DNA of 5,431 bases from an uncultured Clostridiaceae bacterium. GTDB lineage: Bacteria; Bacillota; Clostridia; Lachnospirales; Lachnospiraceae. Position 1 is the stretch's first letter. Each line of letters opens with the position of its first letter. The position numbers and the translations under genes are program-made. The notes beneath the pieces were generated by a model. The model was not told the origin of the DNA, searched no databases, and saw only the letters and a list, made by a program, of their open reading frames with translations. The DNA lies in contig CATLIJ010000194.1 of the NCBI GenBank assembly GCA_949948825.1, forward strand, positions 1 through 5,431, in the 5' to 3' direction. Below, piece by piece: positions 1 to 5,296 of the stretch.

Positions 1-1
1 A

Positions 2-130
2 GTAATTCCAGTAAAAGTAAATGTAATGCCAGATAATCTGCATACAATAGCAGACTATGATACAATGGTGCAGGCAATGAACAGTCAAGAAGGTATTATC
101 CAGAAACTAAAAGAGCAAAGGAATTGTTAA
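2..130 (+). CDS. C-terminal end of an unidentified protein (5' end outside window)
   Basis: An open frame enters from the left edge and gives 42 residues ending at TAA 128-130. The text begins VIPVKVNVMPDNL and ends QKLKEQRNC, with a plausible hydrophilic, mildly helical composition. I do not recognise the family. A second open frame (61-297) overlaps its end in another phase and looks at least as coding-like, so this may be the upstream half of a frameshifted gene rather than a true C-terminus. No start or promoter can be judged because the 5' end is cut off. Confidence 0.4.
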   Translation, partial: VIPVKVNVMPDNLHTIADYDTMVQAMNSQEGIIQKLKEQRNC

Positions 131-297
131 ATGCGGTAATAGATCATATGCTGGTGGCAGAAAAGAATCGGGATGTGATTGAAGAACTGTTGTCAATCGG
201 ATTTACAGAGAATGAGCTGATAACTGATTTTGGGTTCTGCGATTCAGATGTAGTGGATGTGTTGGAGGAATCGGAAGATATGGAAAGCCAGATGTAG
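61..297 (+). pseudogene. Small acidic helical protein or frameshifted 3' part of the preceding gene
   Basis: The open frame runs from just after TGA 58-60 to TAG 295-297. Its convincing part starts around KELLNAVIDHM and ends in an acidic tail, DVVDVLEESEDMESQM. The only ATG is at 148-150 (49 codons), but no Shine-Dalgarno lies at a useful distance from it: an AAAGGA sits at 117-122, too far upstream. The coding-like text also clearly begins before this ATG. The simplest reading is a gene whose beginning is in the frame ending at 130, joined by an indel near 110-125. A short separate ORF from ATG 148 is the alternative. Similar small proteins with a helical N-terminus and an acidic tail occur in accessory regions of Clostridia, but I cannot name the family. 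Confidence 0.4.
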
Positions 298-314
298 AAA
301 TCCGGAAAAAGTTA

Positions 315-323
315 TGGTAGAAT
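315..323 (+). promoter_or_regulatory. Possible extended -10 element
   Basis: TGGTAGAAT matches the extended -10 form TGnTAnAAT. No -35 hexamer is seen at the usual distance. It lies 27 bases upstream of the short ATG-started frame at 350. The gene remnants here are broken, so the site may be a relic or chance. Confidence 0.2.
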
Positions 324-349
324 AGTTTTAACAAAACGGCTTGAAAAAT

Positions 350-518
350 ATGTCAGAGAGAGCTATTTTAAAGCGAAAAATTAGAAGATAATAAAGCTGC
401 TGCTGAATGGGAAAAACAGGCAGAATTGATTAAGAAAAGTGAAGAAATAACACGTAGGCTATTAGAAAAATATGCACAGATTATTTTATCACGTAATAGG
501 AATGAAACAGTACATTAA
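350..518 (+). pseudogene. Frameshifted remnant of a charged, helical protein
   Basis: Two short frames appear to be one broken coding region. ATG 350-352 gives MSERAILKRKIRR and stops at TAA 389-391. An overlapping frame open from 372 gives SEKLEDNKAAAEWEKQ, then an EELIKK/EEITRRLLEKY-like stretch, ending at TAA 516-518. The second part is rich in Glu, Lys, Ala and Leu with heptad-like spacing, so a helix or coiled coil is likely. No ribosome binding site precedes ATG 350. The family is not recognised, and a chance open stretch in AT-rich DNA is possible. Confidence 0.25.
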
Positions 519-575
519 TAAAGCGTTGATTAAATAACGGTGAATAAAAAATAAGGAGAGCAGGCTCTTTGCTAA

Positions 576-604
576 TTGTAATTTGCCGGAAGACTGTGTA
601 TAAT
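576..604 (+). promoter_or_regulatory. Promoter of the Rpn-family gene
   Basis: The -35 hexamer TTGTAA (576-581) and a perfect -10 TATAAT (599-604) are separated by 17 bases, close to the housekeeping sigma consensus. A TGTG stretch precedes the -10. Transcription would begin around 611, leaving a leader of roughly 70 bases before ATG 680. The -10 lies inside an imperfect inverted repeat (584-648). Confidence 0.65.
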
Positions 605-648
605 AGAATAGATAGCAAAGCTTTTGAAGCATACAGCGTTTTCCGGCA
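584..648 (+). repeat. Imperfect inverted repeat spanning promoter and leader
   Basis: TGCCGGAA at 584-591 is exactly complementary to TTCCGGCA at 641-648. Inside these arms TGTAT (597-601) can pair with ATACA (631-635), and the centre holds a small GCTT-TTG-AAGC hairpin (620-630). The left arm overlaps the -35/-10 spacer and the right arm lies in the transcribed leader. It could be an operator, a leader structure, or the footprint of a small mobile repeat. The sequence alone does not decide. Confidence 0.45.
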
Positions 649-679
649 GTGTTTTATTTGAGAGAAAGCAGGTAGATAA

Positions 680-1501
680 ATGGGAAACATGGAAACAAAG
701 CAGACAAAATGGGAAGAATTAAGCATATCCAACGACTTCCTGTTTGGGAAGGTCATGCAGAACCCGGAGCTGTGCAAAGAGTTATTGCAGAGGATTCTTC
801 CGGATTTAAAGATTGACCGTATTGAATATCCGGAACTGCAGAAGAGTATTAATGTAGATATGGATGCCCATAGCGTCAGACTGGATGTGTATGTAAAGGA
901 CGACAAGGAAACGGTTTACGACATAGAAATGCAGGTCAGCGATACAAAGGAACTGCCAAAGAGAAGCAGATATTATCAGGGAATGATAGACCTGCAGCTT
1001 GTGGATGCAGGCCAGCATTACAAAAAGCTGAACAAAAGCTATATCATATTTATCTGTCCCTTTGACTTATACGGGAAAGGGCGGCATATCTATACCTTTG
1101 AAAATATCTGTAAAGAAGACAACCGTATTTCTATGGGGGACGAAGCCGTAAAGATATTTCTGAACGCAGATGGTACAATGGATGATGTCAGCAGGGAGTT
1201 AAAGGCATTTTTGGACTATGTAGCAGGGCAGAAGCCGGAGGATTCCTATGTTGAGAAGCTGGAAGAAGCGGTGCAGGAAGCCAAGAAAAACAGGGAATGG
1301 AGGCATGAGTATATGACGTTGTTGATGCGGGATGAGGAGAACCAGAGAATCGGAGAAAAACGTGGAGAAAAACGTGGAGAAAAAAAGATGGCCCAACTGA
1401 TAATGCTGCTAAATGAAGATGGTCGCTTATCAGACATTATTAGAGTATCACAGGATGAAGGATTCCGTCAGAGACTTTATGAGGAGTATCATATTGTCTA
1501 A
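680..1501 (+). CDS. Rpn family recombination-promoting nuclease / putative transposase (PD-(D/E)XK)
   Basis: This 273-residue protein matches the Rpn/PDDEXK_2 family, DNA endonucleases originally annotated as transposases and shown in E. coli to promote RecA-independent recombination. The N-terminus has the typical SNDFLFGKVM (residues 17-26). The nuclease core shows VRLDVYV with Asp69, then YDIEMQ with Glu83 and Gln85, giving the D-x13-E-x-Q signature. RSRYYQGMID (95-104), YIIFICPFD and HIYTF follow as in relatives. The C-terminal part has a GEK-RGEK-RGEKK repeat (225-236) and a variable tail. All expected catalytic residues are present and the frame is intact, so it is probably functional. 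ATG 680 has AGGT six bases upstream; ATG 689 is an alternative start. It has its own promoter and terminator and stands alone. Rpn proteins are linked to recombination and, in recent work, to toxicity and phage defence. Which role applies here is inference. Confidence 0.93.
   Translation: MGNMETKQTKWEELSISNDFLFGKVMQNPELCKELLQRILPDLKIDRIEYPELQKSINVDMDAHSVRLDVYVKDDKETVYDIEMQVSDTKELPKRSRYYQGMIDLQLVDAGQHYKKLNKSYIIFICPFDLYGKGRHIYTFENICKEDNRISMGDEAVKIFLNADGTMDDVSRELKAFLDYVAGQKPEDSYVEKLEEAVQEAKKNREWRHEYMTLLMRDEENQRIGEKRGEKRGEKKMAQLIMLLNEDGRLSDIIRVSQDEGFRQRLYEEYHIV
1313..1501 (+). CDS. Candidate RpnS-like small protein encoded inside the Rpn gene (same frame)
   Basis: An in-frame internal ATG at 1313-1315 has GGAGG (1299-1303) nine bases upstream, a better ribosome binding site than that of the full-length start. 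It would yield the last 62 residues of the Rpn protein, beginning MTLLMRDEENQR and including the GEKR repeat. A second internal ATG at 1388 (37 residues) has GGAG (1376-1379) eight bases upstream. In E. coli, rpn genes are known to encode small C-terminal proteins from internal starts that counteract the full-length nuclease. By analogy this could be a built-in antidote. The Shine-Dalgarno sequences are seen; expression and function are inference. Confidence 0.35.
   Translation: MTLLMRDEENQRIGEKRGEKRGEKKMAQLIMLLNEDGRLSDIIRVSQDEGFRQRLYEEYHIV
1352..1387 (+). repeat. 12-bp tandem repeat in the Rpn C-terminal region
   Basis: GGAGAAAAACGT is present twice exactly (1352-1363, 1364-1375) and followed by a third partial unit (1376-1387, nine of twelve bases matching). 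It encodes the GEKR-GEKR-GEKK stretch. The unit is a whole number of codons, so gain or loss changes length without breaking the frame. Each unit also starts with a GGAG Shine-Dalgarno-like core. Confidence 0.85.
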
Positions 1502-1515
1502 TCACAAAATGACAG

Positions 1516-1554
1516 CAGGCAGGGCATTTACGGGTGTTCTGCCTGAAAATTTTT
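1516..1554 (+). terminator. Intrinsic terminator-like hairpin after the Rpn gene
   Basis: CAGGCAG (1516-1522) pairs perfectly with CTGCCTG (1539-1545). Two G-U pairs and two Watson-Crick pairs extend the stem inward to eleven pairs around an eight-base loop. AAAATTTTT follows immediately. It lies 15 bases after the Rpn stop. The interrupted T-tract makes it weaker than the terminator at 1826. Confidence 0.6.
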
Positions 1555-1590
1555 AATGTGGATGATTCACCAAAAAAATGGGATATAGAT

Positions 1591-1719
1591 GGGAGCGGAG
1601 ACTATGACATTGGAAATGCGGGATAGAAAAAAGAGGCAAGAAGGATGTTTATGCTAATTCAAAGATTGGTAGCAGACCAAAGATTTGAGGAAATAAAGAG
1701 AATAAAAGATGATAAATGA
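1591..1719 (+). pseudogene. Frameshifted C-terminal remnant of a second Rpn-family gene
   Basis: From ATG 1604 the frame reads MTLEMRDRKKRQEG, closely resembling MTLLMRDEENQR of the intact upstream protein and of other Rpn C-termini. A frameshift around 1643-1650 moves the text to the frame MFMLIQRLVADQRFEEIKRIKDDK, which ends at TGA 1717-1719. Rpn relatives commonly end with such an LIQRLVxDxRxEEI-type helix. The bases just before 1604 (a WERR-like stretch) seem to be the residue of the preceding EWRxEY segment, itself shifted. No nuclease core is left. GGAG at 1592-1595 lies eight bases before ATG 1604, so the relict keeps the internal-start arrangement seen in the intact gene. The assignment rests on this local similarity. 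Confidence 0.65.
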
Positions 1720-1804
1720 GATGAATTTTTTTGGATTTCCGCCAAAAAAACATGAAAACCCTTATCCGCAGATATTTGCTAATGTAAAACCAGGGAATAA
1801 ATAA
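1709..1804 (+). CDS. Possible 31-residue small protein of unknown function
   Basis: The frame from ATG 1709 (or ATG 1721, 27 residues) reads MINEMNFFGFPPKKHENPY and ends VKPGNK at TAA 1802-1804. It is followed after 21 bases by a strong intrinsic terminator, which supports some transcript ending here. It overlaps the last codons of the Rpn remnant in another frame. There is no good Shine-Dalgarno, and the peptide has no recognisable motif or membrane segment. It may equally be the residue of a longer lost gene. Confidence 0.25.
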   Translation: MINEMNFFGFPPKKHENPYPQIFANVKPGNK

Positions 1805-1825
1805 AGCTGAATAAGTAAAATACCA

Positions 1826-1856
1826 ACAGAGTCCAATCGTAGGACTCTGTTTTTTT
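1826..1856 (+). terminator. Strong intrinsic terminator
   Basis: ACAGAGTCC (1826-1834) pairs perfectly with GGACTCTGT (1842-1850) around a seven-base loop AATCGTA, and the T-run continues to 1856. One more A-T pair can extend the stem. This is a textbook plus-strand Rho-independent terminator. It separates the Rpn segment from the adhesin gene. Confidence 0.88.
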
Positions 1857-2099
1857 GTTTTAAAAGTCCCGCCGTCGAATCGGCGGCAGAAGTCCAGGGT
1901 TAAATCTTGTAAAGAATCCATCTCACGTAACCGTTTTAACCGCGGAAATCGGAATTTCACAATTCTACAAAGGATTCCACACATAATTAAAACAGAAAAT
2001 CCAGCAAGCTCATCCATGCTTGACAAGGAGATCACAGGCATTCCTTAAGGGGCTGCTACTTGGACCTGAAATGGAACCAAAAAAATAATGGCAAAGAAT
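1857..2099. other. Intergenic stretch without a convincing gene
   Basis: About 240 bases between the terminator and the adhesin ribosome binding site. A short GC-rich hairpin, CCGCCG (1869-1874) with CGGCGG (1881-1886), stands out. The plus frame is open until TAA 2028-2030 (tail SSSMLDKEITGIP), and the minus strand is open from ATG 2041 across the whole stretch. Neither frame has a ribosome binding site or a recognisable product. A TTGACA at 2020-2025 has no good -10 partner, so the adhesin promoter is not identified. Confidence 0.4.
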
Positions 2100-2105
2100 A
2101 GGAGG
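2100..2105 (+). promoter_or_regulatory. Ribosome binding site of the adhesin gene
   Basis: AGGAGG lies seven bases before ATG 2113. It is a full consensus Shine-Dalgarno and fixes the start of the adhesin, since the next ATG codons have nothing comparable. Confidence 0.85.
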
Positions 2106-2112
2106 AGCAGCA

Positions 2113-3345
2113 ATGTTTTTCAAAACAAAAGCAAAACAGGCAATCGGCGCATTCTTGTCTTTTGCAATGCTGGCAGGCAGTTTATCTTCCTGCACAATGG
2201 CTTATGCCATTGGCGGTGATTCCCCTGAAACCCCAGGGGGAACCATGCCAAACGGCAGTAAGCCTCAAGGTACAGACAGCACGTATATCAATGACACGCC
2301 ATTAAGGCTGCAGGTATCAAAACTAAAAACCTTACAAGGGGAGCATGAAGGGATTGGGCCTAAGAATACAGAAGCGCCCCAGGAAAATACGATTACCTAT
2401 CTGGTTTCCGGACGAATTGACGGGACGGAGGCTGATATTGTGGGAGATTATGGAGCCGATTATGTAGAGCTTGCGTATTCTTCTTCCGGAACATATTTGG
2501 GATATGGATGGAAAAGAGGGACTCTGGAATATTTTCTGAACCGTCAGGCACAGGATCTGGAGGAGGAGATTCAGATTGTGTACAACGAAGATGGAATTTT
2601 TGATGGGTTTGCTTATATTACCAGAACCCTGGAGACAGCAGATGACACCAATCGCTATGTGGCTGGCGCTACTATGGCATTGTATGAGGCAGTAGAAATT
2701 TTTCGTGACCCATCCATCACCCGTGATGATTCCTATTATGGTGAGGATGAGCGTTTTGCCGGCGTGACGGTAGTACGTGATTCTGGAACCAATCATGTGA
2801 CAAACGTATATGTGAATAAGGGGTATGCTGGCACAAAGACCGAATATGTACTCCAAAAAGAAGATGGAACCAAGATTGAGATCGATGGCTATGGAAATAT
2901 TATAGATGATAATTATCATTACCAGGATGCCATAAATGATACAGGGGATGGAACCTGGATTGTAAAGACGATTCAAAGGGAAGACACGCCAATCTTGTTT
3001 TATAGACTGGATGATCTGCGCATTACATCCAATGATGTGTACACCAACCGCCATTTGGAAAATAATTCTATGGTGGATGATATTTTTGGAGCGGAACGCT
3101 ATGATAAGAAAGGAAGGCTCTATGGGTTCAACCGGGATGAAAATATTGTAGACATTACACAAAAGGATGAGCTGGATTTTTCCATTTATGCTTTTGAGGC
3201 AGGAACAAACCAGCCAGTCAATGTGTTTTATGACGGAGCTGGTGTTCGGACCTTCCAAAAGATTCTGACCACCCGTATTGCAACCATTCATGCAGATACC
3301 TCACAGGAATATACCACGGGAACCTATACGGGTTCTTCCTTCTAA
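2113..3345 (+). CDS. N-terminal fragment of the SpaA-like adhesin (signal peptide and first ectodomain)
   Basis: This 410-codon frame is the only part of the adhesin with a real start. Residues 3-9 are basic, 11-23 form the hydrophobic core, and AYA at 30-32 fits signal peptidase I cleavage before IGGDSPETPGG. LSSC at 24-27 also fits a lipobox, so lipidation at Cys27 is possible. A Pro/Gly/Ser-rich linker (about 34-60) follows, then a beta-rich region starting PLRLQVSK (63-70) and including VELAYSSSGTYLGYGW (118-133). YVAGATMALYEAVEIF (182-197) resembles the first strand of SpaA-like domains. From about residue 401 the sequence is near the frameshift, and it ends at TAA 3343-3345. If translated, it would be secreted but not anchored to the wall, unless it is lipidated. 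Confidence 0.75.
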   Translation: MFFKTKAKQAIGAFLSFAMLAGSLSSCTMAYAIGGDSPETPGGTMPNGSKPQGTDSTYINDTPLRLQVSKLKTLQGEHEGIGPKNTEAPQENTITYLVSGRIDGTEADIVGDYGADYVELAYSSSGTYLGYGWKRGTLEYFLNRQAQDLEEEIQIVYNEDGIFDGFAYITRTLETADDTNRYVAGATMALYEAVEIFRDPSITRDDSYYGEDERFAGVTVVRDSGTNHVTNVYVNKGYAGTKTEYVLQKEDGTKIEIDGYGNIIDDNYHYQDAINDTGDGTWIVKTIQREDTPILFYRLDDLRITSNDVYTNRHLENNSMVDDIFGAERYDKKGRLYGFNRDENIVDITQKDELDFSIYAFEAGTNQPVNVFYDGAGVRTFQKILTTRIATIHADTSQEYTTGTYTGSSF

Positions 3346-3784
3346 AAACATGAATCCCGTGTTAGATTCATACGGCCATCCAGTCTGTTACCAAAGGTCA
3401 GGCCAGACCTATGAAAAGGGAGAGGACACCTGGGATTATGACGGGGACGGGTATACTGGCTACATCTACAAAGATTCTCTGGATGAAGAAAATGAAAATG
3501 CTTATGTGGTTCAGGATCATAACACTTTGTATAATGGGGATGAGGATAATCCCTTTAACCAGAATACCCATTATCAGTATACAGAGAAGCAGCCTGTCAG
3601 GATAACGGTTGATGCGGATGGGAATTTTGTTGTAAAAGGAGCCATGACCGTTCCTGTTCTAGTACGTCCGGGCTATGTTTTTGCCGGATGGCTGATGGAA
3701 CCGGACCAATTGACTGACAACTGCATTGTTAAGGCATATTGGAGAAATCAGACCAGTTCTGGAATGGATGGGACCGAGAGGTAG
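3341..3784 (+). pseudogene. Middle fragment of the SpaA-like adhesin, after the frameshift
   Basis: The continuation in frame 2 starts as SKNMNPVLDSYGHPVC and runs to TAG 3782-3784. ATG 3278 in this frame precedes the shift and is an accident, since the frame-1 text is still the genuine one there; no ribosome binding site serves it. Visible motifs are a DxDGDG acidic loop at 3434-3451 (DYDGDGYTGY), which may bind calcium, and PVLVRPGYVFAGW (GYVFAGW at 3671-3691), which resembles the core of InlB-type repeats. The stop is in phase with the next fragment, so TAG is a point lesion or inserted codon rather than a true end. Confidence 0.7.
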
Positions 3785-5296
3785 CAATGGTATTCAGATC
3801 ATCCGGCATCCGGAACCACAAAAATCATGACTATTACCTTTGATGCCAATGGGGAAGAGTTTTACAACGGATCTGGTGACATCCATTCTACGGATAACCT
3901 TTTATATCGGCGTCTTGGAGATGGGTACTTAATGGAAAATGTATGGGTGACAGGTGAAAATACGCCCAATGATCCCTTTGATACTAGAAAAATCGATACG
4001 GTGGAACATACTGCCAATGGAGAAAATACCATCAGTGGCACAGGGCAGACGGGAAATGATGTATACTCTTCCACCAATGCAGGCGGCCAGATTGACCTGT
4101 TAAAGCGCGTCCATGAGGGAGTTTATATGATGGAGGAGATTCATAGCCCAGCAGGATATGTAAAGGGGCTTCCTGTTGGAGTGACCGTAAATGAAGATAC
4201 AAAAATCCAGTATTCCCATATGGTGGATTCCACCATCAAGGTGGAATTTGTAAAAAAGGATGCTGCTGATTCCTATACAAAGAATCTTTACGTGGATGGT
4301 GAGCTTCAGGTCAATGCTGACGGAATGAATGTCACCGTGCAGGAGCCAAAGGGAGGATGGTCCTTTACCCATGTACCAGGCGCTGTATTAGCCTTAAAAG
4401 CAAAAGATGAGGTTACGAAAAAAGCATTCAGTGATTGGGTGAAAGTTACCGGAAATACCCGGATTCAGAAAAAGACAGAAAACGGCTTTTACTATATTGA
4501 ATTTCAGACAGACTCCCCGTTATTTTTAGAGGGAATACCGGCTGGCAATTACAAGATCTGTGAAACGCTTACACCAGCCGGATATGTTACGATGGAAGAA
4601 CAGGAGCTGACCATTTATGAGACCAGCGGAGTGCAGCTTTTTTCCATGGGGGATGATCATACAAAAGTAGAGATTGAAAAATACTACCGTGATGACATGG
4701 GAAAACAGAAGCTTCCAAACGCATACCGGGCAGAGCTTACCCTGGCAGATCAAGAAGGCAGCCCAATCGCTTCCTGGAGGACAGATGACCTATCCGATTA
4801 TACAAACAGCGTGGCTGTGAAATCAAAGAAATCCTTCTGGCAGGGAATTACAAGCCTTTTTACGGATGCGGATAAGGATTTAAGTTTCGTTGAATTATTT
4901 ACGGAAAAAGTAAACGGCAGGGATTCCTCTTTTAACTCTATTTCCTGGGAAGTCACCAGAAAGGCAGTACGGGCAGGCTATGCTACGGATGAAAAAGAGA
5001 CATGGATTCTTTCCGATGGCTCACGGATTGTCTGTGAGAATGGCTCTGCTCCAGATACCACATCGCAGGAATTTAAAGATGCTTACCATACAAGAAATTT
5101 AGAAGAAAAGTCATTTACCTACAAAGAGACACTGACAGCAGTCAAAGAAGAAGCATCCAAAACCCTATGGGATCAGGTGTGGAAGGTAAGCAATGGCTCT
5201 AAGCTGCATGTCTGTGTTTATGGCGATAACGGGTATGGAGAAAATGGACGCCAATCCTATCTGGTTGACTTTAAATTTAACTATCGTGATGATTAA
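3785..5296 (+). pseudogene. C-terminal fragment of the SpaA-like adhesin with two E-box motifs
   Basis: The frame continues directly after TAG as QWYSDHPASGTTKIMTITF; the first ATG is at 3827 (489 codons) and has no ribosome binding site. Counting from that ATG, YMMEEIHSPAGY (100-111) and YKICETLTPAGY (242-253) are E-box motifs of SpaA/Cna-B-like domains, with Glu104 and Glu246 in the position that catalyses isopeptide bonds. VEFVKKDA (139-146) supplies candidate lysines, and VEIEKYYRDD (281-290) opens another such module. The end, YLVDFKFNYRDD, breaks off inside what appears to be a further domain. There is no sortase motif or transmembrane tail. TAA 5294-5296 arises at the junction with the minus-strand nuclease fragment. 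Confidence 0.75.

Larger units (their letters stand above)
2113..5296 (+). pseudogene. SpaA-like isopeptide-forming surface adhesin, broken and 3'-truncated
   Basis: Three consecutive open stretches read as one large surface protein of about 1060 codons. Frame 1 runs 2113-3342, then frame 2 from about 3341 to TAG 3782-3784, then the same frame 2 from 3785 to TAA 5294-5296. The parts are a signal peptide, a long N-terminal ectodomain, a GYVFAGW-type InlB-like segment, and two Y-x3-E-x3-P-x-G-Y E-box motifs typical of SpaA/Cna-B-like isopeptide domains. Related proteins in gut Clostridia continue with further repeats, an LPXTG-type motif and a membrane tail; none is present, because the gene runs into a foreign junction near 5293. 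A frameshift, a nonsense codon and 3' loss make a pseudogene the best call. A sequencing error could explain one lesion, but hardly all three. Confidence 0.8.

Noticed and set aside
555..575. Weak hairpin AGAG-CAGG-CTCT before the Rpn promoter as a terminator
   Set aside because: Only four Watson-Crick pairs plus two G-U pairs, and no T-run follows.
481..906. Minus-strand 141-codon frame over the Rpn promoter and N-terminus
   Set aside because: It overlaps the conserved Rpn coding region and its promoter; Ser/Phe/Ile-rich text without motifs indicates a shadow.
1649..2041. Minus-strand 130-codon frame, including a hydrophobic GFSVLIMCGILCRI stretch
   Set aside because: It has no minus-strand ribosome binding site at ATG 2041 or 2017, runs through a plus-strand terminator and the Rpn remnant, and has no family resemblance. 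Kept only as a note in the intergenic entry.
2020..2049. Perfect TTGACA as a -35 box for the adhesin
   Set aside because: At 17-18 bases downstream only CCTTAA or CTTAAG is found, matching the -10 at three positions or fewer, so a promoter is not supported.
2332..3291. Long minus-strand open frame (319 codons) opposite the adhesin N-terminus
   Set aside because: It is antisense to a frame with a consensus ribosome binding site, signal peptide and recognisable domains; its own translation is Ile/His/Cys-rich without motifs, typical of a shadow frame.
3411..3605. Plus-strand 64-codon frame inside the adhesin
   Set aside because: Out of phase with the adhesin text and Met/Ile-rich by chance; no ribosome binding site.
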